This document shows positions 18,782 to 27,458 of a DNA stretch of 64,000 nucleotides, piece by piece. Made by a program: the position numbers and the translations under genes. A model generated the notes under the pieces. The model was not told the origin of the DNA. It was given only the letters and a program-made list of their open reading frames with translations, and searched no databases. How positions within the stretch are numbered: position 1 is the stretch's first letter; each line of letters opens with the position of its first letter. The stretch is from Viridibacillus arenosi (GTDB lineage Bacteria; Bacillota; Bacilli; Bacillales_A; Planococcaceae): positions 620,001-684,000 of the forward strand of contig NZ_MSPW01000001.1 in the NCBI RefSeq assembly GCF_001955655.1. Direction: 5' to 3'.

Positions 18782-20131
18782 TTACAACTTCATTGCAGCT
18801 TCGATGAACTTATCACCACGCACCTCGAAAGTCGGGTATTGATCCCAGCTTGCGCATGCAGGAGATAATAAGATGACATCTTCTTCATTTGATAAATCTG
18901 CTGCTTGTTTAACACCTGATTCCATATCATTAGCATATGCTATCTTTTCAACACCACATGATTCTGCGAATTCAGCAAATCGCTTAGCTGTTTCCCCAGC
19001 TACGACAACTGCGTGAACATTCCCCATATGTGGACGTAGTTCTTCAAATGAGTGCCCTCGATCTAAGCCACCTGCAAGTAAAACAATCGGCTGTGTAAAA
19101 GCTGCTAACGCACTGCGAGTAGCTAATGTATTAGTCGCTTTAGAATCATTGAAAATTTTACGACTTTGCCATTCTCGAACAAATTGTGTACGGTGCTTAA
19201 CACCCGTAAATGATGATAAAACATGCTCTATCTTATCTTTCGGACAATCCATAATTATTGCTGCTGCAACTGCTACTAAAACATTCTCTAAATTATGTTG
19301 TCCAGGAAGAGCTATAATGCTACGTTTGATAAATGGTTTACCTAACCAGTAAACCATTTCATCATCTGCACTTATTCCTAGATAATTAATACCATTTGTT
19401 GTGAATGGAATTTTACGTGCATGTGATTTATTTGCATAACTCACAACTACTTCTTGATCTGCGTTATAGATTAAATAATCTGATGCATCCTGGTTGCGTG
19501 TTACAGCAAATTTAGCATTACTGTATTCTTCCATCGAACCGTGATAGTCAATATGCGCTTCATATAAATTCGTCCAAATCGCAATTTTTGGCTTGAAATG
19601 TTCAGTACCCATTAATTGGAATGAAGATAATTCTGTAACGACTACATTATCTGGTGTAGCATTTTCAGTGACTGAACATGCTACTGTACCTATATTTCCA
19701 GCGATGAGAGGATTTAAACCACCTTGTTTTAAAATATGATAAAGCAAGGTGGTCGTTGTTGTTTTACCATTTGAACCCGTAATACCAATCATTGGAGCCT
19801 CGCTAATTAAGTAAGCGAGCTCTATCTCAGTCCAAATTGGAATACCTCGTTTTACAGCATCTGCTACTAGAATATTTGTATAAGGAATACCAGGGTTTTT
19901 CACAACTAATTCGAAGCCTTCATCTAGTAAATCTTCTGGATGACGGCCACAAATCACTGTAATTCCTTGTTGTAACAGACGTTGTGCATCAGTGTTCTCT
20001 TCAAATGGTTTAGCATCATTCACAGTAACGAAAGCACCCATTTTATGCAGTAATTCCGCAGCTGCGACACCACTTTTAGCTAATCCTAGTACAAGTACTT
20101 TTTTATGTTCCATCTCTTTTATGCTTTTCAT
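18782..20131 (-). CDS. murD: UDP-N-acetylmuramoyl-L-alanine--D-glutamate ligase
   Basis: Cytoplasmic ATP-dependent ligase adding D-Glu to UDP-MurNAc-L-Ala. GITGSNGKTTTT (residues ~114-125) is the ATP-binding loop, and the central domain carries the Mur ligase DYHGSMEEYSNAKF carbamoyl-lysine region. KKVLVLGLAKSGVAAAELL at the N-terminus is the Rossmann UDP-binding fold. The frame extends to 20206, but ATG 20131 has GGAGG 7 nt before it and overlaps the mraY stop (ATGA), giving the normal 449 aa. Confidence 0.96.
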   Translation of the reverse strand: MKSIKEMEHKKVLVLGLAKSGVAAAELLHKMGAFVTVNDAKPFEENTDAQRLLQQGITVICGRHPEDLLDEGFELVVKNPGIPYTNILVADAVKRGIPIWTEIELAYLISEAPMIGITGSNGKTTTTTLLYHILKQGGLNPLIAGNIGTVACSVTENATPDNVVVTELSSFQLMGTEHFKPKIAIWTNLYEAHIDYHGSMEEYSNAKFAVTRNQDASDYLIYNADQEVVVSYANKSHARKIPFTTNGINYLGISADDEMVYWLGKPFIKRSIIALPGQHNLENVLVAVAAAIIMDCPKDKIEHVLSSFTGVKHRTQFVREWQSRKIFNDSKATNTLATRSALAAFTQPIVLLAGGLDRGHSFEELRPHMGNVHAVVVAGETAKRFAEFAESCGVEKIAYANDMESGVKQAADLSNEEDVILLSPACASWDQYPTFEVRGDKFIEAAMKL

Positions 20132-21102
20132 TTCAAGACCTCCGGAACCACTGCGATCAACGCTGCAACTACTGCTGTCAACCAGAATGTTAGAACAATA
20201 CGCCATTCAGACCAGCCTGATAACTCAAAATGGTGATGTAGTGGACTCATTTTAAAAATTCGCTTACCTGTTAATTTGAAACTTGCTACTTGTAAAATAA
20301 CAGATAGTGTTTCAGCTACAAAGATAATACCAATCAGTAATAGTAATACTTCATGCCCAACTAATACTGAAAGCATTGCAAGTGCTCCACCTAAAGCAAG
20401 TGAACCAGTATCTCCCATAAACACTTTTGCTGGATTAGCATTAAATAATAAGAAACCAAGTAAAGCACCTGTTACAGCAAATGCAAATATCGCGATATCA
20501 ACTTGACCGTTTACAAGCGCTAGTACACCAAATGCAGTAAAAGCAATGGAAGCTGTACCCGACACAAGCCCATCTAACCCATCTGTTAAATTGACAGCGT
20601 TTGAGAAACCTACTAACCAAAAGATTAAGAATAAAACATAAAATCCACCTAAGTTAAAGGCGAAATCAGTAAGCGGTATCTGGATTGTATTATGGAAAAC
20701 GCCTAGACCTAATAAGAAATAGGCAGCAATCGAAATAATAATTTGTCCGATTAACTTTTGGAGGGATGTTAATCCCAAATTACGCTTGAAAATAATTTTA
20801 AGACCATCGTCTAAAAAGCCGATTAAACCAAAGCCGAATAAGACGAGAATTAATACAACAGATTGTGAAGTAAAGGCATCATTTAGATAACCTAATACTA
20901 TAGTTGTAACGATAATAGCGAATAAAAATATTACGCCACCCATCGTTGGAGTTCCCGCTTTTTTCTGATGTGATTTTGGTCCTTCTTCTCGAATACTTTG
21001 ACCAAATTTCATTCGACGTAATAACGGAATAACAGCTGGTGCTGTGATAGCCGTTAAGACGAATGAAGTGGCCAAAACAATTAAAGTTGTTGCAATTGTC
21101 AT
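20128..21102 (-). CDS. mraY: phospho-N-acetylmuramoyl-pentapeptide transferase MraY
   Basis: Membrane enzyme that makes lipid I from UDP-MurNAc-pentapeptide and undecaprenyl phosphate. FGQSIREEGPKSHQKKAGTP is the first cytoplasmic loop, NLTDGLDGLVSGT the Mg-binding Asp motif, and MSPLHHHFELSGWSE the HHH motif. Ten membrane segments. The frame opens at 21144, but ATG 21102 behind AGAAGGAG gives 324 aa, the B. subtilis length. It follows spoVD by 78 bp; murE, which is usually between them, is missing. Confidence 0.96.
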   Translation of the reverse strand: MTIATTLIVLATSFVLTAITAPAVIPLLRRMKFGQSIREEGPKSHQKKAGTPTMGGVIFLFAIIVTTIVLGYLNDAFTSQSVVLILVLFGFGLIGFLDDGLKIIFKRNLGLTSLQKLIGQIIISIAAYFLLGLGVFHNTIQIPLTDFAFNLGGFYVLFLIFWLVGFSNAVNLTDGLDGLVSGTASIAFTAFGVLALVNGQVDIAIFAFAVTGALLGFLLFNANPAKVFMGDTGSLALGGALAMLSVLVGHEVLLLLIGIIFVAETLSVILQVASFKLTGKRIFKMSPLHHHFELSGWSEWRIVLTFWLTAVVAALIAVVPEVLK

Positions 21103-21180
21103 GAAAATTCTCCTTCTAACCTTCTTTAGTACATGTACTATCATAGTAGTTTCAATTCTATTTTTAAAGACTAATACACG

Positions 21181-23094
21181 CTATTTTTCTAAATAAACGT
21201 GAATTATGCCATCTAGTCCGATTTGTGCATCTGCTTTTGGCAGTTGAGAGGCAATTTTGGAGCCATTTCCATGCCATTCTAAACGAAACGGATATTGTAA
21301 TTTTGCTATATCTTCTTTTGTCTGACCGACCAAATCAGGTACGCGCACTTTTTCAACATCCCCCCATTTATATATCTTTTCTAATTGTCCCTTTCGCTCT
21401 GTAATACCGACTTTATCATGAACATCCTCAATGATTTGCCCTACAATTGGTGCCGCAATAACACCACCAAATTGCGTAACGTTCTTTGGATTATCTATTG
21501 CAACATAAACAACGATTTCTGGATCATCTGCTGGTGCGAAGCCGATAAAGGATACAATATATTCCCCATCCTTATACCGTCCATTTTCAACTTTTTGAGC
21601 TGTTCCAGTCTTACCACCTATGCGCAGGTGATCTCTAAATGCATTTCTACCAGAACCTAAAGCAACAACCGATTCTAATGCTTCACGAACTTTTTTGGAC
21701 GTTTCGGGCTTAATGACTTGTCGTTTTTTTACAGGCTTGTAGCTTTTCAATATCTTGCCTGAATTTGAATCGATTAGATTTTTAACTATATAGGGTTGAT
21801 AGAGTGTACCACCATTAATCGCTGCTGATACTGCCTGGACTTGTTGAATTGGTGTGACAGAGATTCCTTGCCCAAAAGACGTTGTAGCATGTTCAACAGG
21901 ACCATATGCCTTTTCAGAGAACAATATCCCACTTGATTCTCCAGCCATATTCGATCCTGTTGTTTGCCCAAAGCCAAAATCACGTATATATTTTTGAAGT
22001 TTTGTTGGTCCTACTCTTCTTCCGAGCTCTATAAAACCTGGGTTACAAGAATTTTGTACGACTTCTAAAAAGGTTTCGCTTCCGTGGCCTTCACGCTTCC
22101 AACAACGTAGACGAGCACCTTCTACCATTGAGTAGCCCGGATCAAAGAAATGATCCTTATCTAAATCAACAACCTGTTCTTCTAACGCTGCACTTAATGT
22201 AATGATTTTAAATGTAGAACCTGGCTCAAAGGTCATCCACACTGGTAGGTTTCTGTTATAAATTTTGGAATCGACTTTGGAAAATGAAGGAGGAGAGAAT
22301 GTTGGATAAGATGCTAACGCTAATATTTCACCAGTTTTAGGATTCATAGCAATACCCATTGCCTGGTCTGCCTCGTATTTCACCATAGCTTGAGAAAGTT
22401 CACGTTCTACGACCTTTTGAACATCAACATCAATGGTCAATTCCATTGTTGCACCGTCTTTACCATCTTTCCAACTATCTTGGACATGAGGAAGTGCTGA
22501 ACCTTTAGCATCTGTAAATAGGCGAATTGCGGAAGCTTTTCCCATCAATAAATCATCATACTGATACTCTAATCCAGCTAATCCTTGCTGATCATAACCA
22601 GTGAAACCAATTAGCCTAGAGAGTAATTGATCATACGGATAATAACGTATGTAATCAAGCCCTGCGTAAATTCCTGGTATATTTTTTTGTTGTATTTTTT
22701 CGGCAAGTTCTTTAGATATGTTTTTAGCTTCAGGAGCAAGCTTTACTATTGACGTTTTTTGTTGCATTTTTTTTGCTAATGCTTGCTCATCTACTCCAAG
22801 TAATGTTGCCAACTCTTTTGCAGCATCTAAAGGTTTATCATTTTGCGCTGGCATAAAATACAATGTTGGGGCTAGTTTATTACCAACGATTAACTTACCA
22901 TTGCGATCTACTATATTTCCTCTTAAACTTGAAACTGGTATTTCACGGTCCCAGCTTTCTTCTGCCCTTTTTGTTAACAAATCATGTTGTATAAACTGTA
23001 CATGTACTAATTTCCCAATAAGCATGAGGAATAAAACAACAAAGACAATCCACATCCACTGCATTCTTTTTTTTGTACTTTTAGTGGCCCACAT
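21181..23094 (-). CDS. spoVD: class B penicillin-binding protein, SpoVD-type
   Basis: Transpeptidase with an N-terminal membrane anchor (~residues 15-35), dimerisation domain, transpeptidase domain with catalytic EPGSTFKI (SxxK), SCN (NSCNPGF) and KTGT (GGKTGTAQ), and one C-terminal PASTA-like repeat (VRVPDLVGQTKEDI...). It cross-links spore cortex or engulfment septum peptidoglycan with SpoVE. The identity is supported by a sigma-E-type promoter in the pbpB-spoVD gap. The start is uncertain: ATG 23094 gives 637 aa, while GTG 23109 touches the AAAGG motif. Confidence 0.9.
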   Translation of the reverse strand: MWATKSTKKRMQWMWIVFVVLFLMLIGKLVHVQFIQHDLLTKRAEESWDREIPVSSLRGNIVDRNGKLIVGNKLAPTLYFMPAQNDKPLDAAKELATLLGVDEQALAKKMQQKTSIVKLAPEAKNISKELAEKIQQKNIPGIYAGLDYIRYYPYDQLLSRLIGFTGYDQQGLAGLEYQYDDLLMGKASAIRLFTDAKGSALPHVQDSWKDGKDGATMELTIDVDVQKVVERELSQAMVKYEADQAMGIAMNPKTGEILALASYPTFSPPSFSKVDSKIYNRNLPVWMTFEPGSTFKIITLSAALEEQVVDLDKDHFFDPGYSMVEGARLRCWKREGHGSETFLEVVQNSCNPGFIELGRRVGPTKLQKYIRDFGFGQTTGSNMAGESSGILFSEKAYGPVEHATTSFGQGISVTPIQQVQAVSAAINGGTLYQPYIVKNLIDSNSGKILKSYKPVKKRQVIKPETSKKVREALESVVALGSGRNAFRDHLRIGGKTGTAQKVENGRYKDGEYIVSFIGFAPADDPEIVVYVAIDNPKNVTQFGGVIAAPIVGQIIEDVHDKVGITERKGQLEKIYKWGDVEKVRVPDLVGQTKEDIAKLQYPFRLEWHGNGSKIASQLPKADAQIGLDGIIHVYLEK

Positions 23095-23124
23095 TGTTCG
23101 ACATATCACACCTTTTTTTCTTAC

Positions 23125-23153
23125 AAAGTATGATATGACACTCCGTACTATTC
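23125..23153 (-). promoter_or_regulatory. candidate sigma-E promoter of spoVD
   Basis: Minus strand GAATAGT (23147-23153) and CATACTTT (23125-23132) with exactly 14 bp between, fitting the sigma-E consensus kmATATT-14-CATACAhT. It lies in the pbpB-spoVD gap; spoVD is sigma-E dependent in B. subtilis. Confidence 0.7.
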
Positions 23154-23177
23154 AAATTCTTTGCGAAATCACATGAA

Positions 23178-25349
23178 CTATTTATAAATCTCCTCTGGTT
23201 TTTTCATTTTCAAAATAATTTTCTTATTTGCATTTAGCACAGTACCAGCTTTAACACTTTGTTTCTGTACGTAGCCTTCACCGTTAATTTCTATATTGGC
23301 ACCAGCCATTGTTTGATACGTTAAAACGTTACGGAGTGACCAATCTGTAAAATCAGGTACTACCGAATCCCCATCTGTCTTCAAGAATACAAAACCACCA
23401 GATAAAACTTCTGATTTTTCTGCTGGGTATTGGTCCGTAATTTTATCACCATTACCTATGATAACCGTTTCTATGCCATTTTCTTCAAATTCTTTTTCAA
23501 CATCCTCAACAAGTTGACCTTTTAAGTTCTCCATCGTTTGGGATTTTGTTTTTTTAATTTTTTGCGGCTTAATATTTAAGTACTTCAAACTACTTCCCAT
23601 TACTGTATTAAATACAGTAGATGTTGGCTCTGAGCCGACATCTGTTGGTCCAAGCTTAGGTTTTTCCACCGCAATGTACATAACTAACTGAGGATCATCT
23701 GCAGGAGCCATACCCAAAAATGAATACAAGAATTCATTTTTTCCCCAGTAGTATCCACCAGATGCTTTCGGAATTTGAGCTGTACCTGTTTTACCGGCTA
23801 CTTCATATTCTTTACTTGCAAAGTTTTGACCAGTTCCTTTTTCGGAATAAATGGTAGAAGCTAAAATCTTTCTAACTTCCTTAGCCGTTTTTTCAGAAAT
23901 AGGCTGACCTTTAATTGTTGGGGTGTTCTCTTTGACGATTTTTTTCGTATTTGGATTCACAATTTTCTCAATTACATACGGTTGCATCATTTTACCATCG
24001 TTTGCGATGGCAGAAACAGCTTGAATTAATTGAATAGGGGTAACCGTAGATCCTTGGCCATAAGTAGTTGTGACACGATTAATTGGATATTTATCTAAAA
24101 TTTGTCCTGTCGCTTCATTTGGTAAATCGATTCCCGTCTTTTCTCCGAAACCAAACTTTTTCATATAAGAAATAAAGGTATCATCGCCCATTAACTTTAA
24201 TAAATGAGCCATACCTACGTTTGAAGACCGTTGGATTCCTTCTAAATAAGAGATACTTCCCCATCCAACTTGGTTACTATCTCGAATAGTTCGATCGAGC
24301 ACAGTATACTGACCAGACTGAAATGTAGCATTCGGGAACCATTTATCTTCTTCGACTGCAGCTGCTAATGTAAATGTTTTCATTGTTGAACCCGGTTCAA
24401 TCGTCAATTCTGTTAACTGGTTTAACCAGCTATTTTCAAGTCCAGTACCGTCTTGTGGATTATATGTTGGTCTTTGCGACACAGCAAGTATTTCTCCCGT
24501 TTTCGGATTGGCAACGACCGCTACCATCGATTCAGGATTATATTTCTTATAAACTTTAGACATTGAATCTTCTAAAAAGTTTTGAATGGTTTTATCAATC
24601 GTTAAATATACATCCGCACCATCTTTAGCAGGTTCTACCATCTTATTGCTATTAGGTAGCAAATAACCCCATACATCACTCTTATACTGAACCCTTCCAT
24701 CCGTACCGGATAATTCTTTGTTATAGATGGACTCTAGTCCCATTTTACCTACGGTTTTAGTTTGTCCATCTTGCTGAGTATCCCGTTGTGCTAAGCCGAT
24801 TAAGTTTGATGCAAAGATACCATTTGGATAAAAACGCTTTGTTTCTTCCATGAAAATGATGCCAGGTAGCTTTTCACTACTAATTTGCTCCATTACACCA
24901 TGGCTAATATTACGTCCTGCAGCACCAAATTCTACTTGGCGAATTTCATTACCTTGTGCATTCTTTACTTTAGTATTTAATTTATCAAATATATCTTTCT
25001 CACTAATAGAAAGATATTTCGCTAAAATTTTGGCTGTTTTCTCTTTATCTGCTACGTGCATAAGAGTTTTAGTTCCTTCAGATGCCTTAGGACTAATTAC
25101 AGCTACTAAGCGATAGTTAATAGTATCTTCTGCAATAACTTGTCCTTGCCGATCGAGAATGTTCCCTCTATTAGCTGTAATTACTTTTGATCTTTCGTAT
25201 TTTGCTGCCGCTTTTGCCGCCAAAGCTTGCCCCTCTACTTGGCCCGAAGCTTGGATTCCAAATATACGGAAAAACATAGCAAAAAAGAGCCCTCCATAAA
25301 CGATTAACATTAGAAAGGCTCCCCATTGAAACCGAAACTTTCTCTTCAT
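23178..25349 (-). CDS. pbpB: class B penicillin-binding protein 2B (division transpeptidase)
   Basis: Essential septal transpeptidase (FtsI type). Membrane anchor at residues ~10-30, then NRGNILDRQGQVIAEDT of the pedestal domain, catalytic EPGSTMKTF (SxxK), SSN (RSSNVGMAH) and KTGT (AGKTGTAQIP). Two PASTA-like repeats follow (about residues 590-720). Length 723 aa. The ATG overlaps the ftsL stop by 4 bp. PBP2B and the adjacent FtsL and DivIB act as one complex. Confidence 0.95.
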   Translation of the reverse strand: MKRKFRFQWGAFLMLIVYGGLFFAMFFRIFGIQASGQVEGQALAAKAAAKYERSKVITANRGNILDRQGQVIAEDTINYRLVAVISPKASEGTKTLMHVADKEKTAKILAKYLSISEKDIFDKLNTKVKNAQGNEIRQVEFGAAGRNISHGVMEQISSEKLPGIIFMEETKRFYPNGIFASNLIGLAQRDTQQDGQTKTVGKMGLESIYNKELSGTDGRVQYKSDVWGYLLPNSNKMVEPAKDGADVYLTIDKTIQNFLEDSMSKVYKKYNPESMVAVVANPKTGEILAVSQRPTYNPQDGTGLENSWLNQLTELTIEPGSTMKTFTLAAAVEEDKWFPNATFQSGQYTVLDRTIRDSNQVGWGSISYLEGIQRSSNVGMAHLLKLMGDDTFISYMKKFGFGEKTGIDLPNEATGQILDKYPINRVTTTYGQGSTVTPIQLIQAVSAIANDGKMMQPYVIEKIVNPNTKKIVKENTPTIKGQPISEKTAKEVRKILASTIYSEKGTGQNFASKEYEVAGKTGTAQIPKASGGYYWGKNEFLYSFLGMAPADDPQLVMYIAVEKPKLGPTDVGSEPTSTVFNTVMGSSLKYLNIKPQKIKKTKSQTMENLKGQLVEDVEKEFEENGIETVIIGNGDKITDQYPAEKSEVLSGGFVFLKTDGDSVVPDFTDWSLRNVLTYQTMAGANIEINGEGYVQKQSVKAGTVLNANKKIILKMKKPEEIYK

Positions 25350-25723
25350 TGTCCAGACACTACTTTCACGTTTTTTTCGTTCAGCTTCAAGCCTAATTCC
25401 TTCGCTTTATTCCAAATACGCTCATATGTAGAGAGTTCACTTACCTCGATGGACAATTCCGCATTTTGTTTCTTCGTTTCATCAATTTTATTTTCGATAT
25501 TTTGAATTTCAACAGATGTTGTATTAATTGCAGATTGCGTATTTAAATTCATAACTGACAATAATGCTATTATTGTCACCATGGCCACAAGGAGAACCCT
25601 TTCCCCCTTAGACAATATTCTCTTGGAAGGTCTGGGTGTTGGCTGCTGGACGGTTCTTTCCGGTACTGTAGGCTGTGGCTGCTGGATGTACGTTTGTTGT
25701 TGTTGCCGATTAAGCAATGCCAT
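25346..25723 (-). CDS. ftsL: cell division protein FtsL
   Basis: Small bitopic divisome protein. A Gln/Pro-rich cytoplasmic tail (1-35) precedes a membrane segment (VLLVAMVTIIALLSVMNL, ~43-61). The outer part is a leucine-zipper-like coiled coil (INTTSVEIQNIENKIDETKK..., ~65-100), ending ELGLKLNEKNVKVV. 125 aa, ATG at 25723 behind AAGGGAAGTG. It lies between rsmH (4-nt gap) and pbpB. Confidence 0.92.
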   Translation of the reverse strand: MALLNRQQQQTYIQQPQPTVPERTVQQPTPRPSKRILSKGERVLLVAMVTIIALLSVMNLNTQSAINTTSVEIQNIENKIDETKKQNAELSIEVSELSTYERIWNKAKELGLKLNEKNVKVVSGQ

Positions 25724-25727
25724 TTAA

Positions 25728-26675
25728 TCACTTCCCTTTTTCTTTGATTTTTTCAGCTATTCTGAGTTTCGCTGAGCGAGCTCGATTATTTTCTTCTAGT
25801 TCTTGCTCTGAAGGTAATATCGGTTTACGTGTAACAAGTTTTATACCTGGAGCTAATTCCTCTGGAATAACGGGTAAACCTGGTGGTAATTCTGGCAAAG
25901 AGGATGCTTCTTTGAAGATAGTTTTACATAATCGGTCTTCTAACGAGTGGAAAGTAATGACGCTAACTCGTCCACCTACATTAATGACTTCAAGTGCTTG
26001 TATTAATGAATCTTCCGCTGCACCAAGTTCATCATTTACAGCAATTCGAATGGCTTGGAATACACGTTTCGCTGGGTGTCCGCCTTTACGTCTTGCTGCA
26101 GCTGGGATACCTTCTTTAATTAAATCTACTAGTTCACCCGTGGTTTCAATTGGGCTTGTCTTTCTAGCTTCTTCAATTTTTCTGGCAATTTGTTTCGAGA
26201 ACTTTTCTTCACCGTATCGATAGAAAATACGTACAAGATCTTCGAATGACCATTCATTCACAACATGAAATGCCGAAAGTTCAGCTGTTGTATCCATTCT
26301 CATATCAAGTGGTGCATCTTGGTGGTAACTGAATCCTCGTTCTGCGTTATCTAATTGAGGAGATGATACGCCTAAATCGTATAAAATCCCGTCAACTTTA
26401 TCTATGCCTAATGCTTCTAGTTCTTCCTTCAAATAACGGAAGTTTGAATGTACGAAAGTTATTTTATCTAAATATGGTGCTAAACGTTCTTTAGCATTTT
26501 CAATGGCTGAAGTATCTTGATCAAAGCAAATAAGTCTACCTTTTGATGATAATTGGCTAACTAAATATTCACTGTGTCCAGCCCCACCTAAAGTACAATC
26601 TACATAAATGCCGTCAGGACGAACGTTCAATCCATCAACGGTTTCCTTTAATAATACAGTCGTATGATTAAACAA
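25728..26675 (-). CDS. rsmH: 16S rRNA (cytosine1402-N4)-methyltransferase RsmH
   Basis: Methylates N4 of C1402 in 16S rRNA using [20 protein letters not shown] is the SAM-binding motif [21 protein letters not shown] and RMDTT are family signatures. C-terminal [14 protein letters not shown] is typical. 315 aa. Start is TTG at 26675, 9 nt after GGAGG. Second gene of the dcw cluster, after mraZ. Confidence 0.96.
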   Translation of the reverse strand: MFNHTTVLLKETVDGLNVRPDGIYVDCTLGGAGHSEYLVSQLSSKGRLICFDQDTSAIENAKERLAPYLDKITFVHSNFRYLKEELEALGIDKVDGILYDLGVSSPQLDNAERGFSYHQDAPLDMRMDTTAELSAFHVVNEWSFEDLVRIFYRYGEEKFSKQIARKIEEARKTSPIETTGELVDLIKEGIPAAARRKGGHPAKRVFQAIRIAVNDELGAAEDSLIQALEVINVGGRVSVITFHSLEDRLCKTIFKEASSLPELPPGLPVIPEELAPGIKLVTRKPILPSEQELEENNRARSAKLRIAEKIKEKGK

Positions 26676-26698
26676 GGTTTGTCCCTCCTCTAAATTGG

Positions 26699-27130
26699 TT
26701 ATATATCAAAATCAATCATATTCTCAGCAATGTCATTGAAGGATTCCTCAGATTCAGCAAAATAATTTTGCCAAGACTCTTTGGACCAAATTTCAATACG
26801 ATTAGAAACGCCGAGTACTACACAATCCTTTTGAACATTAGCGTGTGTTAATAAGTTACTTGGGATATTAATACGGCCTTGCTTGTCCACTTCCACCTCT
26901 GTAGCACCTGAAAAGAAGAAACGCGTAAAAGCTCTGGCATCTTTCTTAGTAACAGGTAATTGCTTCAGTTTTTCCTCCAGCTTACGCCACTCCAAAATAG
27001 GATACCCGAATAAGCAATTATCCAATCCTCGGGTAATGACAAAGCCTTCCGTAAGGTGTTCACGGAACTTAGCAGGTATAATCAATCGGCCCTTCGCATC
27101 AATACTATGTTGATACTCTCCCATGAACAT
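26699..27130 (-). CDS. mraZ: transcriptional regulator MraZ
   Basis: Double SpoVT-AbrB DNA-binding protein that binds tandem repeats before its own operon. The two half domains read [14 protein letters not shown] (residues ~11-24) and [14 protein letters not shown] (~80-93). The frame extends to 27175, but ATG 27130 ([10 protein letters not shown]) behind GGGGTGAG gives 143 aa, exactly the B. subtilis length. First gene of the dcw cluster. Three GTGG direct repeats with 10-bp period lie 32-55 bp upstream. Confidence 0.95.
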   Translation of the reverse strand: MFMGEYQHSIDAKGRLIIPAKFREHLTEGFVITRGLDNCLFGYPILEWRKLEEKLKQLPVTKKDARAFTRFFFSGATEVEVDKQGRINIPSNLLTHANVQKDCVVLGVSNRIEIWSKESWQNYFAESEESFNDIAENMIDFDI

Positions 27131-27161
27131 ATTACTCACCCCACTATATGAAATTAATGTA

Positions 27162-27185
27162 CCACATCCCCCCACATTCCACCAC
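27162..27185 (-). promoter_or_regulatory. MraZ operator: three GTGG direct repeats, 10-bp period
   Basis: On the minus strand GTGG occurs at 27182-27185, 27172-27175 and 27162-27165, an exact 10-bp (one helical turn) spacing. MraZ proteins bind such tandem G-rich repeats upstream of mraZ in other bacteria. A further GTGG sits in the ribosome-binding site (27141-27144), out of phase by one base. Confidence 0.65.
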
Positions 27186-27350
27186 TAATTCATTGGAAAA
27201 TAAGGGTGTTTACATTAAAATGCGTAAATCGTCCTTATCAACAACAATATTTCTACTAATTTTTACCTTTTTGTTAAAAAAACTTCATACTTCTTATTAT
27301 TATTTTATTATTTTAATACCATATTGTAGTATTTATTTGATATTTTTAAT

Positions 27351-27381
27351 AAAAAAAAGCTATCTCAATTGAGATAGCTTT
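27351..27381 (-). terminator. bshC terminator
   Basis: A perfect 26-bp palindrome (AAAGCTATCTCAA and complement) with T-runs on both sides, in the minus strand followed by TTTTTTTT. It lies 78 nt after the bshC stop. Confidence 0.8.
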
Positions 27382-27458
27382 TAATACCCTAAAATCAGGG
27401 TAATATTATATCTATTTTATTTTAAAAACAGCCATTTTTTAATCCGCATTATTCCATT

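Larger units (their letters stand above)
27131..27458. other. intergenic region mraZ-bshC
   Basis: 328 bp without a gene. It holds the MraZ operator near mraZ and the bshC terminator at 27351-27381. Between them is AT-rich DNA; a weak minus-strand promoter (TTGATA with TAATGT 18 bp downstream, near 27215-27245) may serve mraZ. Confidence 0.6.

Noticed and set aside
27148-27372. 74-codon plus-strand frame opposite the mraZ control region
   Set aside because: Covers the MraZ operator and ends in the terminator palindrome; Phe/Ile-rich translation reflects AT-rich DNA.
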